Notes: generated from the letters alone by a model not told the origin. A DNA stretch of 64,000 bases from Elusimicrobiota bacterium (GCA_016209035.1 JACQWX010000074.1:1-64000); one strand, 5' to 3'; positions 15,719 through 24,770 are shown, counted from the stretch's first letter. A program made the numbers and translations.

Positions 15719-16494
15719 GGGTCGCAGTCTTCTTGGAGGAAGATTATACCTTCACCTTTGGGATGCTGGAAGCCCTCATCCCCAGGCTGCGTTCGGGGCA
15801 CGAAGTGGCGGGGGTCGTGGCCTTCCCCAATCGGCTGACCCGCCATCAGGGGATCGGCATCTACCGGAAGTATGTGGAGGTCTTTGGGTTCGCGGTCTTC
15901 ATGAGGCTGGCCTGCAAGACCATTGCCGGCAGGCTCCGCCGGCTCTCGAATGTCATCCTTGGCAAGTCCGCCTGCTGGACGTTCGCGGGTCTCTGTACAT
16001 CCCGCGGAGTCCCTTATCTCCATTCCCGCGACCCCAACGGCGAGGAGGTGGTCGCCTGGGTCAAGGACCGGCGTGTCGACGTGGTTCTGGCCTTCGTCGG
16101 ATACATTCTCAAACAGCATATTCTTGCCGCGCCGCGGGTCTGCGTCATCAATAAGCACGCGGCCATCCTTCCGGCCAGTCGGGGGGTGTTCCCGGTGTTC
16201 TGGTCGCTGCTCCACGATGAGCCTGTCGGCGTGACCATCCACAAGGTGGATGAGAGGATCGATGCAGGCGAGATCGTGCTCCAGAAGGTCTATGAGAAGC
16301 GGAAAGACTGGAGTGTGTGGGATTATTACCAGCTCGTCTATTCGGAGGCTCCGGACCTGATCGTGGAGAGCCTGGCCCTGCTGGAGAGCGGCGGTCGACG
16401 GCCCGTTGCCGACCGTCCGTCCCCTTCTTACCGGGGCCTGCCCACCCGGCAAGACTACCTGGAGTTCAGGGGGCGCGGATTCAGCTTCGTCTGA
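15715..16494 (+). CDS. Formyltransferase family protein (sugar N-formyltransferase candidate)
   Basis: 259 residues. The family core is present: VINKHAAILPASRGVFPVFW near 142-161 carries the conserved Asn and His, and GVTIHKVDERIDAGEIVLQ supplies the catalytic aspartate. The N-terminus lacks the full methionyl-tRNA formyltransferase layout and there is no C-terminal OB domain, so a sugar-specific N10-formyl-THF transferase is more likely than Fmt. It overlaps the deacetylase by 4 bp. With WecE nearby, an N-formylated amino sugar is plausible. It ends 77 bp from the convergent membrane protein gene. Confidence 0.8.
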   Translation: MRVAVFLEEDYTFTFGMLEALIPRLRSGHEVAGVVAFPNRLTRHQGIGIYRKYVEVFGFAVFMRLACKTIAGRLRRLSNVILGKSACWTFAGLCTSRGVPYLHSRDPNGEEVVAWVKDRRVDVVLAFVGYILKQHILAAPRVCVINKHAAILPASRGVFPVFWSLLHDEPVGVTIHKVDERIDAGEIVLQKVYEKRKDWSVWDYYQLVYSEAPDLIVESLALLESGGRRPVADRPSPSYRGLPTRQDYLEFRGRGFSFV

Positions 16495-16571
16495 TTGAGG
16501 GCTCAACCAGGGCGCATCGCTCCAGACTAGCGAATTGGCTGGATGAGTCCTCAGGGGGGAAGGTCATCAGA

Positions 16572-18011
16572 TCATGTCCGACTGAGGGATATCCTGTGGA
16601 CGAAGTCCTTCAGCTGGGTGAATCCCAGCGGAAGGAAGACCGGCCAAATGCTCACCATCCCCAGGAGATACCGGGGATCCATGAACACCCGCTCTTGCTC
16701 CAGGCTGTGGAACGCTTCACCGCACTGGGTGAAGACATGTCCCACCAGTACACCGAAGTAGATCGTCATGAGCGATAACATGGCCGCGTCACGCCTGCAC
16801 GTCCAAACGCCGATGACAAAAACCGCGAAGATCGTGTAGTCCAGGTATTTCAAGCCCTGATAGCGCTGACTGAACTTGTGATTGAACTGATTGTACCAAA
16901 CACCCATGAACTCTCCTCGATGAGGGCCTGTGACGAACTTGATGATGCAGGCGAAAAAGGGATTAGCTGGCAGATAGCAGAAGGTCCTTGTGATGATCCA
17001 ATCGGCGTAGAGGATCGGTTTTGCGACGATGACCTCGCGAACATAGGCGGCCAGGAGTGCGTTGTTTCCGAGCATCTTCTTCAAGACCTTGTAGGTCTTG
17101 TCGCCGTTTGATTCGTATAGCGCGGATCGGGCTTTTGCATAATCGTATACGACGCAATCACTAAAGAGTCGGAGGCCTGCGTATGTGCTCGGATACTCCC
17201 CCAATGCGTTGTAGAGGGCCACGCCGATGGATGGCTTGCGGTCGCTTGGCGACGTCATGTTCATGGAGTGAGTGAAGCCGGCGGGACCAATGACGGAAGC
17301 GATGGTCTTGTGGACTAGCAGACAGGAAAGAGCGAAGCCTGCCAGCAATATCCCGACCCGAAAGGCGGCTTGTCGCTTCTGTCGCCAATGCATGACTAAG
17401 ATGAACAGGGCGAACGCGGGGAGAATTAGGATGTTGTCGAACCGAGTGTAGGCGACCACCGCGCAGACAAGGCCTGCGATCCCATACCATGCGTACCCTT
17501 GCTTCTCGGCGACGCTCCGCATAATTGCATAGCCGAATGCCAGCATCAGGATGGGAGTATAGGCTTCGCCCAATATCTGCGACGAGTAGAAGAGCGACGG
17601 GAGCCAAATCGCGTACAGGGCAGCTCCCCTCAAGGCGGTGCCCGCGGGAAAGCGAATCCTCAGCATCCCAAAGACCAAGAAGCAGCCCGAAGAATCAATG
17701 ACGCCTTGGATGATCATTTTGACTGAGGATGTCCACTGGCTTGGATATGCGAGAGCGTCGATGTGCTTGCCCAGCCAGACCAGCGAGAGATTCGTCAGAA
17801 AGGCCGTTTCCGTGTAGCAGGCTGTTTGGAATCCTTCGTGGATGGCGTCGGGCGTTTGCGAGGCGATGAGGAAGAGCGGGATAAGAAGCCGAAGAAAGAC
17901 CGCGACAGCCCAGATCCCGAGCAGCGCCACCCCCGGGCCGGCCAGCATGAGAATCCTGCGCATCCCGCGCAATGCTCGATTGCTTCCGATCCCCGGCGTC
18001 CAAAAGGTCAT
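16572..18011 (-). CDS. Polytopic membrane protein, probable GT-C glycosyltransferase (family B, copy 1)
   Basis: 479 residues from the ATG at 18011, which has a strong GGAGGAGG and an ATGA overlap with the epimerase upstream. About eleven hydrophobic helices. The first periplasmic loop has TPDAIHEGFQTACY, and later motifs are YTRFDNILILP, VALYNALGEYPSTYAGLR, LKYLDYTIFAVF, FGVLVGHVFTQCGEAFH and DPRYLLGMVSIWPVFLPLGF. The same motifs recur in the proteins at 33410-34804 and 37393-38838, defining a three-member family in this window. It is the last gene of the Wbp-type operon and may transfer the diacetamido-uronate-containing sugar outside the membrane. No named family recognised. Confidence 0.65.
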   Translation of the reverse strand: MTFWTPGIGSNRALRGMRRILMLAGPGVALLGIWAVAVFLRLLIPLFLIASQTPDAIHEGFQTACYTETAFLTNLSLVWLGKHIDALAYPSQWTSSVKMIIQGVIDSSGCFLVFGMLRIRFPAGTALRGAALYAIWLPSLFYSSQILGEAYTPILMLAFGYAIMRSVAEKQGYAWYGIAGLVCAVVAYTRFDNILILPAFALFILVMHWRQKRQAAFRVGILLAGFALSCLLVHKTIASVIGPAGFTHSMNMTSPSDRKPSIGVALYNALGEYPSTYAGLRLFSDCVVYDYAKARSALYESNGDKTYKVLKKMLGNNALLAAYVREVIVAKPILYADWIITRTFCYLPANPFFACIIKFVTGPHRGEFMGVWYNQFNHKFSQRYQGLKYLDYTIFAVFVIGVWTCRRDAAMLSLMTIYFGVLVGHVFTQCGEAFHSLEQERVFMDPRYLLGMVSIWPVFLPLGFTQLKDFVHRISLSRT

Positions 18012-19015
18012 GGGACGCCTCCTCCCAAGGCCCGCTGCCACTCGATGGTCTGGCGCAGGCCCTCCTCTAGGCTCACGATGGGCTCGAACCCGAGCGTTTT
18101 GCGCGCCTTGGCGATGTCCGGGACGCGGCGCAGGACGTCCTCATACGGCCTGCCGCTGAGCTTTTCGTACGGGATGAATTCGAGGCGAAGTTCGCCAGGG
18201 GTCCCGCTGAGTCTCTTGATGAGGCGGGCAAGCTCGACAATGGAGATCTCCTGGGTGCTCCCCAGGTTGAAGACCTCCCCATTGGCGGCGTCCTTCTCGA
18301 TGGCTGTGACGATGCCGGCCACCGTGTCCGAGACGTACGTGAAGCTCCGGGTTTGGCGGCCGTCCCCGTGCACGGGAACGGGCTCTCCGCGCAGGATGTT
18401 GCCGATAAAGACGGACTGCGGCCCTCCCCACCATGTGAGGTTCTGGCGGGGGCCGTAGGAGCCGAAGATGCGCAGGATGACCGCAGGGACGCCGTACGCG
18501 TCGGCGTAGCCCAGGGCGAGGTGCTCGTCGAAGAGCTTGGACACGGCGTAGGCCCAGCGCGCGATGGTGGAGGGGCCCAGCATGGAGTCGCCGGTCTCGG
18601 AGAACGGGATCTTGGGATTCTTGCCGTAGACGTCCGAGGTGGAGGTCAGCACGAATTTGGCGCCAAGCTCCCGCGCTGCGTCCAGCGCGCTGCGGCATCC
18701 CTCGGAGTTGACGAGGAGGGTCTCCACCGCCTTGCCGTAGCGCGGGATCTTGAGCGCGGCCAGGTGCGCGACTGCCCGGGCGTCTCGCGCTGCATTCCGC
18801 AGGTCGTCGCGCCGACAGACGTCCAGGACGTGAAAGGTGAAGGCCGGATTCGCCAGTGCGGTGCCAAGGTTCTCCCTGCTGCCGTGGGAGAGGTCGTCGA
18901 CCCCGATGACACGGTGGCCGCGCGTCAGGAGTGCGTCCACGAGGTGGGAGCCCAAGAACCCGGCTGCCCCGGTCACAAGGACCGTGCTTGCGCTGGCCTC
19001 ACTTGAAGCGGGCAT
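18008..19015 (-). CDS. NAD-dependent sugar-nucleotide epimerase/dehydratase (extended SDR)
   Basis: 335 residues from the ATG at 19015, preceded by GGAGG. The Rossmann motif VTGAAGFLGSHLVDAL lies near residue 11, the substrate-side TSTSDVYGKN near 108, the catalytic YAVSKLFDEH near 138, and RIFGSYGP near 165. This layout fits UDP-glucose 4-epimerase and UDP-glucuronate decarboxylase relatives. Its start overlaps the end of the WbpI-like gene by 17 bp and its stop overlaps the membrane GT-C. It probably adjusts or prepares a sugar nucleotide for the same glycan; exact specificity cannot be read from sequence. Confidence 0.85.
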   Translation of the reverse strand: MPASSEASASTVLVTGAAGFLGSHLVDALLTRGHRVIGVDDLSHGSRENLGTALANPAFTFHVLDVCRRDDLRNAARDARAVAHLAALKIPRYGKAVETLLVNSEGCRSALDAARELGAKFVLTSTSDVYGKNPKIPFSETGDSMLGPSTIARWAYAVSKLFDEHLALGYADAYGVPAVILRIFGSYGPRQNLTWWGGPQSVFIGNILRGEPVPVHGDGRQTRSFTYVSDTVAGIVTAIEKDAANGEVFNLGSTQEISIVELARLIKRLSGTPGELRLEFIPYEKLSGRPYEDVLRRVPDIAKARKTLGFEPIVSLEEGLRQTIEWQRALGGGVP

Positions 19016-20120
19016 GCTCCTCCATGATGCGGACCACCCGGTCGGAAGCGCGGCCACCCCCAAAGTCGCTCAGGATGGGCCTGGGCCTGGGTCGGCCATC
19101 GGCAAGCAGGCGCTCGATCCCCCGGCGGACCTCCTGCGCGGAAACGCCCACGACCCTGTTCCATCCGTGCGTGAAGGTCTCGGGCCATTCCGTCTCCCCG
19201 CGCACCGTGAGACAGGGTACGCCCAGGAAGTACGCCTCGCGCTGGACGCCCCCGGAGTCGGTCATGATGACATGGGCCGAAGCCTCGAGGCAGAGCATGT
19301 CGCGGTAGGAGACGGGGGCGGTCAAAAGCAGGCGGGGCTCGCTGCGCATGCGGCGCCAGACCGGCAGGCGCGAGAGCCGGTGGCGCAGGCGGGGATGCAT
19401 CGGCAGCACTACCGGCCCTTCCAGGCTGAGAAGGCCATCGGCGATCCGGGCCAGCCTGCCCGTGTCGTCGGTATTCTCTGCGCGGTGTATCGTCGCCAGG
19501 ATGTATCGTCCTGGCCGCAGTCCCAGCCTACGCAGGACACGGGATCGGCGCGCGGCATCTCCTGCGAACGTCGCCACGGCGTCCAACATTACGTCGCCGG
19601 TCAGGAAGACCCCGCGGCGCATGCCTTCCCGCGCTAGGTTGCGCACAGCGGTCCGGGTGGGGCAGAAAAGAAGGCTTGAGAGCCGGTCCGCGACGACGCG
19701 GTTGACCTCCTCCGCCATCAGGGGGTTGAAGCTCCTCAATCCCGCCTCCACGTGCACGACCCGGATACCGAGCTTGGCGGCGGCCAGGGTCCCGGCGAGG
19801 CTGGAGTTGGTGTCGCCATAGACGATGACGACATCCGGCCTCTTCTTGAGCAGGACTGACTCGATTCCCGCGAGCATCCGCGCGGTCTGCTCGCCGTGGG
19901 AGCCCGAGCCGACGCGGAGGTTATGGGCCGGCTTGGGCAGGGGCAGCTCCCGGAAGAAGACGTCGGAAAGTCTGGGATCGTAGTGCTGGCCCGTGTGCAG
20001 CAGGGCGTGGCGGATGCGCCTCCCGGGCGGTAGGGCTCGGTTGCGGCGCCGGATTGCGGCGACGACCATGGCGGCCTTGACGAACTGGGGCCGGGTCCCC
20101 ACGACCGAAAGCCACTTCAT
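18999..20120 (-). CDS. wbpI: UDP-GlcNAc 2-epimerase family, WbpI/WlbD-like
   Basis: 373 residues from the ATG at 20120 (ATGA overlap with the aminotransferase upstream); the longer tracked ORF is an antisense extension. Family motifs: LSVVGTRPQFVK at the start, LLHTGQHYD near 42, VIVYGDTNSSLAG near 98, VVHVEAGLRSFN near 116, TIHRAENTDD near 213, TDSGGVQREA near 288. Plain WecB makes UDP-ManNAc, but the context (WbpB, WbpD and WbpE homologues directly upstream in the same operon) makes the WbpI/WlbD reaction more likely: epimerisation at C2 of UDP-2,3-diacetamido-glucuronate to the manno form. Cytoplasmic. Confidence 0.85.
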   Translation of the reverse strand: MKWLSVVGTRPQFVKAAMVVAAIRRRNRALPPGRRIRHALLHTGQHYDPRLSDVFFRELPLPKPAHNLRVGSGSHGEQTARMLAGIESVLLKKRPDVVIVYGDTNSSLAGTLAAAKLGIRVVHVEAGLRSFNPLMAEEVNRVVADRLSSLLFCPTRTAVRNLAREGMRRGVFLTGDVMLDAVATFAGDAARRSRVLRRLGLRPGRYILATIHRAENTDDTGRLARIADGLLSLEGPVVLPMHPRLRHRLSRLPVWRRMRSEPRLLLTAPVSYRDMLCLEASAHVIMTDSGGVQREAYFLGVPCLTVRGETEWPETFTHGWNRVVGVSAQEVRRGIERLLADGRPRPRPILSDFGGGRASDRVVRIMEEHARFK

Positions 20121-21301
20121 CCGCGGAAAAGGGCCTGGATCACGGAGACGACGCGCCGCTGCTGGGTCGCCTTGAGCTCGGGATAGACCGGAAGCGCCAG
20201 GACTTCCGACGCGGCGCGCTCGGCCTCGGGGAAATCCCCGGCTCCGCAGCCCAAGTGCTTGAAGCAGTCCTGCAGGTGGAGGGCGCGCCGGTAATAGACC
20301 GCGCACCCGATGCCGTTCTCCTTGAGATGCTGTTCCAAGCGGTCGCGCTTGTCCGGGACCCGCACCACATACTGGTTGTAGACGTGGCGGCAGCCCGGGC
20401 GCTCGGTCGGAAGGCCCAGCGCACCCGCAGCAAGACCCGCGCGGCGGAACAGGGACCCATAGAGCGCCGCGTGCGCTCGCCGGCGCTCGGTCCATCGCTC
20501 GAGGTGAGAAAGTTTGACCGAGAGGATGGACGCCTGCAAGGCGTCCAGCCGGGAATTCGTGCCGACCATGACGTGGTGATCCCTCTTAGGGGACCCGTGC
20601 ACGCGCAGCAGCCGGACTCGGGCCGCCAGGTCGGAGCGTTTGGTGACGACCATGCCGCCGTCGCCGAATCCCCCGAGATTCTTGCTGGGGAAGAAACTCA
20701 AGGCTCCGGCGTCGCCGATCGCTCCGCACGAGCGTCCATGGTCCCGGGCCCCGATCGCCTGCGCCGCGTCTTCGATGACGGCCAGGTCATGTTCCTTCGC
20801 CAGGTGCATGATGGGATCCATCTCGGCCGGCTGGCCGAAAAGATGCACGGGCAGGATAGCGCGCACGCGGCAGCCGCTCGGGCGGTGCGTGAGGGCGCGC
20901 TTCCCGGCATCCCAGGCGCAATCTTGCCGGACCAGCCGCGTCAGCGCTCCTGGATCCAGGTTGTAGGTGGCGGGGTCGATGTCCACGAAGACCGGGCGGG
21001 CCCCCGCGTTGCAGATGGAGCCGGCGGTGGCGAAGAAGGAGAACGTCGTGGTGATGACGGCGTCGCCCGGGCCGACTCCGACCGCCTTGAGGGAGAGGAT
21101 GAGGGCGTCCGTGCCGTTGGCGACCCCCACGGCGTCGGGGGTTCCGACGTAGGACGCCACGGCCTTCTCGAAGGACTCGACGGCCGGGCCCAGGATGAAC
21201 TCCTGGTTCCGGAGGGAGTCGCGCACGGCTCGGCGCACCTGACCGCCGATCGTCCGGTATTGGGCTTTCAAGTCCAGCAGGGGGATCGTTCCTGACGTCA
21301 T
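20117..21301 (-). CDS. wbpE: PLP-dependent sugar aminotransferase, WbpE/WlbC-like
   Basis: 394 residues of the DegT/DnrJ/EryC1/StrS family. IPLLDLKAQYR at the N-terminus, VGVANGTDALILSLKA near 58, TTFSFFATAGSI near 85, and the PLP lysine in FFPSKNLGGFGDGG near 205. The IPLLDL and SKNLG.fGdgG combination is typical of WbpE/WlbC, which aminate the 3-keto group of UDP-GlcNAc-uronate. Overlapped by ATGA on both sides (WbpD-like acetyltransferase upstream, WbpI-like epimerase downstream). The context gives good support for the reaction. Confidence 0.88.
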   Translation of the reverse strand: MTSGTIPLLDLKAQYRTIGGQVRRAVRDSLRNQEFILGPAVESFEKAVASYVGTPDAVGVANGTDALILSLKAVGVGPGDAVITTTFSFFATAGSICNAGARPVFVDIDPATYNLDPGALTRLVRQDCAWDAGKRALTHRPSGCRVRAILPVHLFGQPAEMDPIMHLAKEHDLAVIEDAAQAIGARDHGRSCGAIGDAGALSFFPSKNLGGFGDGGMVVTKRSDLAARVRLLRVHGSPKRDHHVMVGTNSRLDALQASILSVKLSHLERWTERRRAHAALYGSLFRRAGLAAGALGLPTERPGCRHVYNQYVVRVPDKRDRLEQHLKENGIGCAVYYRRALHLQDCFKHLGCGAGDFPEAERAASEVLALPVYPELKATQQRRVVSVIQALFRG

Positions 21302-22041
21302 TGGTTGTCGAGCAACTGCTCCTTGGGGACGTCGCGCCAGATCTTAGCGGGGGCGCCGGCAACGATCTTGCGCGCTGGCACGTTGCGCCTGACCAGTGAC
21401 CCGGCGGCCACGAGAGCGTCGGCGCCGACTGTCAGCCGGGGTAGGATCGTGGAATTGGCCCCTACGCGCGCCCCGCGACGCAGGGTCACGCCCTTGTGAA
21501 ACTTGAAACGCTCAGCCGTCCGCCCCACGAAATTGTCGTTGGTGAAGGTGACCTCAGGCGCCACGAAGCAGCCATCCTCGATCCCGGAAAGCGCCGTAAT
21601 GTAACTGCCGGTCTCAAGCTTGCATTTCCGGCCGATCTTGACTTTGTTCTCGACCGCGACGCCCCGGCCGACGATCGTCAGTTCTCCGATCTCGACGTCC
21701 TCGCGGATGGAGGCGAAATCGGCGACCATCACTCCCCGGCCGATGCGGCAGCCTCGATAGACCACGGCCATCGACCCAAGGATGCAGCCGTCGCCGATGA
21801 CGCAGGGATCGAGCTTCCTTTGCTGCGTCATGGCGCTCAAGGAGGAGCGCATCGGGGATTTCCCGACGACCGCGTTGTCGTCGATACGCACGCCCCTGCC
21901 GATGACGGTGTCCGGGTGGATGACGACCCCGTGCCCGATCCGGCAGCCCTCTCCGATGACGGCGTTCTCCAGGATGACGGCGTTGAAGCCGACGTCAGTC
22001 CGGGTGCCGATGCTGGCCGTGGGATGGATGTGGTTGGGCAT
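21298..22041 (-). CDS. wbpD: Left-handed beta-helix N-acetyltransferase, WbpD/WlbB-like
   Basis: 247 residues from the ATG at 22041; the tracked upstream extension is out-of-frame shadow sequence. The whole protein is hexapeptide repeat, for example NAVILENAVIGEGCRIGHGV and VIGDGCILGSMAVVYRG. It closes with SLVRRNVPARKIVAGAPAKIWRDV, the capping end seen in WbpD/WlbB. The asparagine- and histidine-rich turn TFTNDNFVGR is also typical of this group. It should acetylate the 3-amino group produced by the WbpE-like enzyme. It overlaps the upstream oxidoreductase gene by 47 bp and the aminotransferase by 4 bp. Confidence 0.87.
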   Translation of the reverse strand: MPNHIHPTASIGTRTDVGFNAVILENAVIGEGCRIGHGVVIHPDTVIGRGVRIDDNAVVGKSPMRSSLSAMTQQRKLDPCVIGDGCILGSMAVVYRGCRIGRGVMVADFASIREDVEIGELTIVGRGVAVENKVKIGRKCKLETGSYITALSGIEDGCFVAPEVTFTNDNFVGRTAERFKFHKGVTLRRGARVGANSTILPRLTVGADALVAAGSLVRRNVPARKIVAGAPAKIWRDVPKEQLLDNQ

Positions 22042-23038
22042 AGATATTCTGGGGGACGCCGTTAAGCTGGAGAGACCGCTGCGCTGCGTCGAGGATCCTG
22101 AGGATTTTGAGCCCGTTGCGGCCGTCGGTGATTGGGGATTCTCGGGACTCCAGGCAGTCGCAGAAATGCCGGCATTCGAGCTTGAGCGGCTCCGCCATCT
22201 CGACCCGGGGGATGAGGATGTCGCCGAACCGGAGCTGGATGGCGTCCCCGTAGGTGCGCACCTGGGGGGGGTGGGCGCATCGGTCGTAGATCCGCAGCTT
22301 CTCGGTGGTCTCAATGTCGTCGAAAACCGCCATCTTCTTCGACCCCACGACGGTCACTCGCCTGATCTTGTGCGGGTCGAGCCAGCTGACGTGGATGTGG
22401 GCCATCGCCCGGTTCGCGAAGGAGAGACCCAGGAAGACCACGTCCTCGATGCCCTGCTGGATGTAGCTCTGTCCCTGGGCGGCCACCTCGACCGGCTCGT
22501 CGTCCAGCAGGTAAAGGGCCTGGGAAATGTCGTGCGGAGCGAAGCTCCAGAGGACGTTCTCGTCGCCTCTGATGCGGCCCAGGTTGACGCGCTGCATTGT
22601 GAGATAGTAGACCGAGCCCAAGTCCCCCGATTGGATAATCTTCCTGAGGTGCCGGAGCACTGGGTGGAACAGCAGGATGTGGCCCACCATCAAGACCCGG
22701 TGTCTCGCGTCCGCCAGGGTCAGCAGTTCCTCGGCCTCGCGCACGCTTAGAGTCAGGGGCTTCTCTACGAACACGTCGCGCCGGGCGAGCAGGGCCTTGC
22801 GCGCGAGCTCGTAGTGCGTGACGGCCGGCGTGGCGATGACCACGGCGTCCAACTCCTTGGAGAGGAGGGCGTCGAAATCCGGGACCGCCTTGGTATGGGG
22901 GTAGGCCGCTTCGAATGCCTCGCTGCGCTTGTGGTTGGAGTCGCAGCAGTAGAGCAGCCTGCATTCCTTCATCTCGGCGAAGGCCCGCCCGAGGTTCCAA
23001 CCCCAATTTCCGAGACCAACGATGCCGAGGCGGGGCAT
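21995..23038 (-). CDS. wbpB: Gfo/Idh/MocA oxidoreductase, WbpB/WlbA-like
   Basis: 347 residues from the ATG at 23038. N-terminal NAD domain with LGIVGLGNWGWNLGR; the EKP motif lies in RRDVFVEKPLTLS near 90; the C-terminal domain contains VAAQGQSYIQQGIEDVVFLGLSF and HIHVSWLDPHKIRRVTVVGS, a block characteristic of WlbA/WbpB. The enzyme oxidises C3 of UDP-GlcNAc-uronate, feeding the WbpE-like transaminase. The 6-dehydrogenase WbpA that would make the uronate is not in the window. It starts 2 bp after the GT2 upstream ends and overlaps the WbpD-like gene. Confidence 0.87.
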   Translation of the reverse strand: MPRLGIVGLGNWGWNLGRAFAEMKECRLLYCCDSNHKRSEAFEAAYPHTKAVPDFDALLSKELDAVVIATPAVTHYELARKALLARRDVFVEKPLTLSVREAEELLTLADARHRVLMVGHILLFHPVLRHLRKIIQSGDLGSVYYLTMQRVNLGRIRGDENVLWSFAPHDISQALYLLDDEPVEVAAQGQSYIQQGIEDVVFLGLSFANRAMAHIHVSWLDPHKIRRVTVVGSKKMAVFDDIETTEKLRIYDRCAHPPQVRTYGDAIQLRFGDILIPRVEMAEPLKLECRHFCDCLESRESPITDGRNGLKILRILDAAQRSLQLNGVPQNIYAQPHPSHGQHRHPD

Positions 23039-23040
23039 GC

Positions 23041-23877
23041 TCAACCCGGACGCGCGGCGCTTGCGTTCCGGTCGAGCCGTCCCCGGAGGATCCGATCGAT
23101 CAGGCGCAGGTGCCCGAGGATGGTCTTCCAGACGGGCAGCTTGGACCTGCCGGACTGCCGCACCCGCAGGGGCATCGGGACTTCCAATATCCGGCGCCCT
23201 TGCGCGGCGGCCAGAAAGAGAATCTCCGCCGCGCAGATGAAGTCCGAGGCTTGGAAGGAGACTCGCCGGATGACGGGGCGGCGGTATGCTCGGAAGATGC
23301 TCGTATAGGTGTGGATCCGCACCGGGGAGACCCGGCGGTAGATGAACGACAGCCCCCGGCTGAGGAAGAGCCTCCACGGCACGGCGTTCGTAACCCCTGC
23401 CTCAGGATGGTAAGGTGAAGCGGTGGCTACGTCGGCACCTGTCTGCTCCAGAGCCGCGACAAGCCGGGAGAGTTCCTCCGGAGGATAGGTGCAGTCGGCG
23501 TCGATGGTGCAGACGATCTCGCCGCAGGCCCGGTCGAAGCCCGTGCGGAAGGCGGCGCCGACGCCCAGGTTCGTCTCGTGCCGCGTGAGCTTGTAGTCCC
23601 ACTTCGGGCAGAAAACCTTGTGGATGCGATCTGCTGTCCCGTCGGTACTGCCGTCGTCGATGAAGACCAGTTCTAGCCGCTTGTCGTTCAGGGCGTCGCG
23701 AAGCTTGGAGAGGCTTGCCTCCAGGGCCTCGATCCCCGCGCTCTCGTTGCGCAGGGGCACGACGACCGATATCATCCCCTTGATCCCGGCATCCGGGTCT
23801 GCGGGCGCCGCATGCGGGGGTGCTGCGGTGGCGAGTTCGGCTTGTGGTCGATAGCCGCTGACCTCGGCATTTGTCAT
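23041..23877 (-). CDS. GT2 glycosyltransferase
   Basis: 278 residues. After a ~33-residue low-complexity Ala/Pro-rich start comes MISVVVPLRNESAG, then FIDDGSTDGTADRI near 72 and TIDADCTYPPEELSRLV near 122 (the DAD metal site). The pattern is that of DPM1-like GT2s, but no transmembrane pair is present at the C-terminus. It is the first gene of the seven-gene Wbp-type operon and is preceded by TGGTATCAT only 10 bp from its ATG, so the leader is minimal. Probably cytoplasmic at the membrane; acceptor unknown. Confidence 0.82.
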   Translation of the reverse strand: MTNAEVSGYRPQAELATAAPPHAAPADPDAGIKGMISVVVPLRNESAGIEALEASLSKLRDALNDKRLELVFIDDGSTDGTADRIHKVFCPKWDYKLTRHETNLGVGAAFRTGFDRACGEIVCTIDADCTYPPEELSRLVAALEQTGADVATASPYHPEAGVTNAVPWRLFLSRGLSFIYRRVSPVRIHTYTSIFRAYRRPVIRRVSFQASDFICAAEILFLAAAQGRRILEVPMPLRVRQSGRSKLPVWKTILGHLRLIDRILRGRLDRNASAARPG

Positions 23878-23887
23878 CAGGACCTAG

Positions 23888-23896
23888 ATGATACCA
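23888..23896 (-). promoter_or_regulatory. Extended -10 promoter of the Wbp-type operon
   Basis: The minus strand reads TGGTATCAT, ending 10 bp before the ATG at 23877. A start about 7 nt downstream of the box would leave only a few leader nucleotides. Confidence 0.5.
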
Positions 23897-23953
23897 AAAT
23901 TCAGGCGTCCGGCCATCAATCGGGATTGAAATAGAAGAAGAACAATGCTCGCG

Positions 23954-24757
23954 TCAGGTCCTCTTAAGGGTGACGGCCATGGTCACCGCGAACTGCTTGG
24001 AGACGTTCCTGATGACCCAGTTCTCCAGCGCGAACAAGGCCGACAGCGCGGCCGTCGGGAGGAGTTGCCGGATGCGGAAGCCCCCGGAGAGGAGGAACGA
24101 CAAGCAGGTGCTGTACTCCACCCTGGTCAAGACGAACTCGGGATACTCTCTCCTGAAGGCCTCGGCGTCCCGGAAGAAGACGATCCAGGCGAGCGCGATA
24201 TTGCTGTCGCTGAGCCGGCCTTTGCCGTCGAAGCCCCACGAGGGGGCTTCGCAATCGAGCTTATCCACGTGGATCTTGTAATAGACCCTGGACCAGAGCG
24301 TGATGGCGGGGTCGACGATGACCAGCTCGCCTCCAGGCTTCAGGCACCGACGGGCCTCGTCCAGGAAGCTCCGCGCGCGGCTGAAATGGTGGAAGGAGAA
24401 CATCGAGAAGATCCTGTCCAAAGAGGCGTCGGCCAAGGGCAGGTCGAACGCCGAGCACACCAGGTCGAGCCAGGGAAGAGAGACGACGTCGCTGCAGATG
24501 AGCCGGGGGAGCCTTTCCTTCAGCGGGCTCGTGCCAGACCCGAGCTCCAGCATCTTGGCCCCCGCGGGCAGGCCCCTTGCGGATTCCACGAAAGGACGGC
24601 AGTATTCCTCGTAGAGGACGCCCAGGATCGTCTTCTTCCGGAGGACTTCCCTTTCCCTGAGAGCGGCCTCCGGGGTGTCGAAATCCGTCCCCTTGAATCC
24701 CCGCATTTCGGGGAGCCGCAGCAGCTTGTCCCCGGCGTCGCGCAGGAGATGGAGCAT
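23954..24757 (-). CDS. SAM-dependent methyltransferase, class I
   Basis: 267 residues. SAM-binding motif I is MLELGSGTSPLKE near 68, an acidic ICSDVVSLPWLDLVC follows, and LASIDRIFSMFSFHHFSRARSFLDEARRCLKPGGELVIVDP (motifs II to III, slightly abbreviated here) is typical of the Methyltransf_11 group. The N-terminal ~60 residues are helical. It is the last gene of the nine-gene operon that starts at 34804, 13 bp after the hexapeptide acetyltransferase. It could methylate a sugar or a lipid-linked intermediate. Confidence 0.8.
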   Translation of the reverse strand: MLHLLRDAGDKLLRLPEMRGFKGTDFDTPEAALREREVLRKKTILGVLYEEYCRPFVESARGLPAGAKMLELGSGTSPLKERLPRLICSDVVSLPWLDLVCSAFDLPLADASLDRIFSMFSFHHFSRARSFLDEARRCLKPGGELVIVDPAITLWSRVYYKIHVDKLDCEAPSWGFDGKGRLSDSNIALAWIVFFRDAEAFRREYPEFVLTRVEYSTCLSFLLSGGFRIRQLLPTAALSALFALENWVIRNVSKQFAVTMAVTLKRT

Positions 24758-24770
24758 GCCGGATGTCCTC

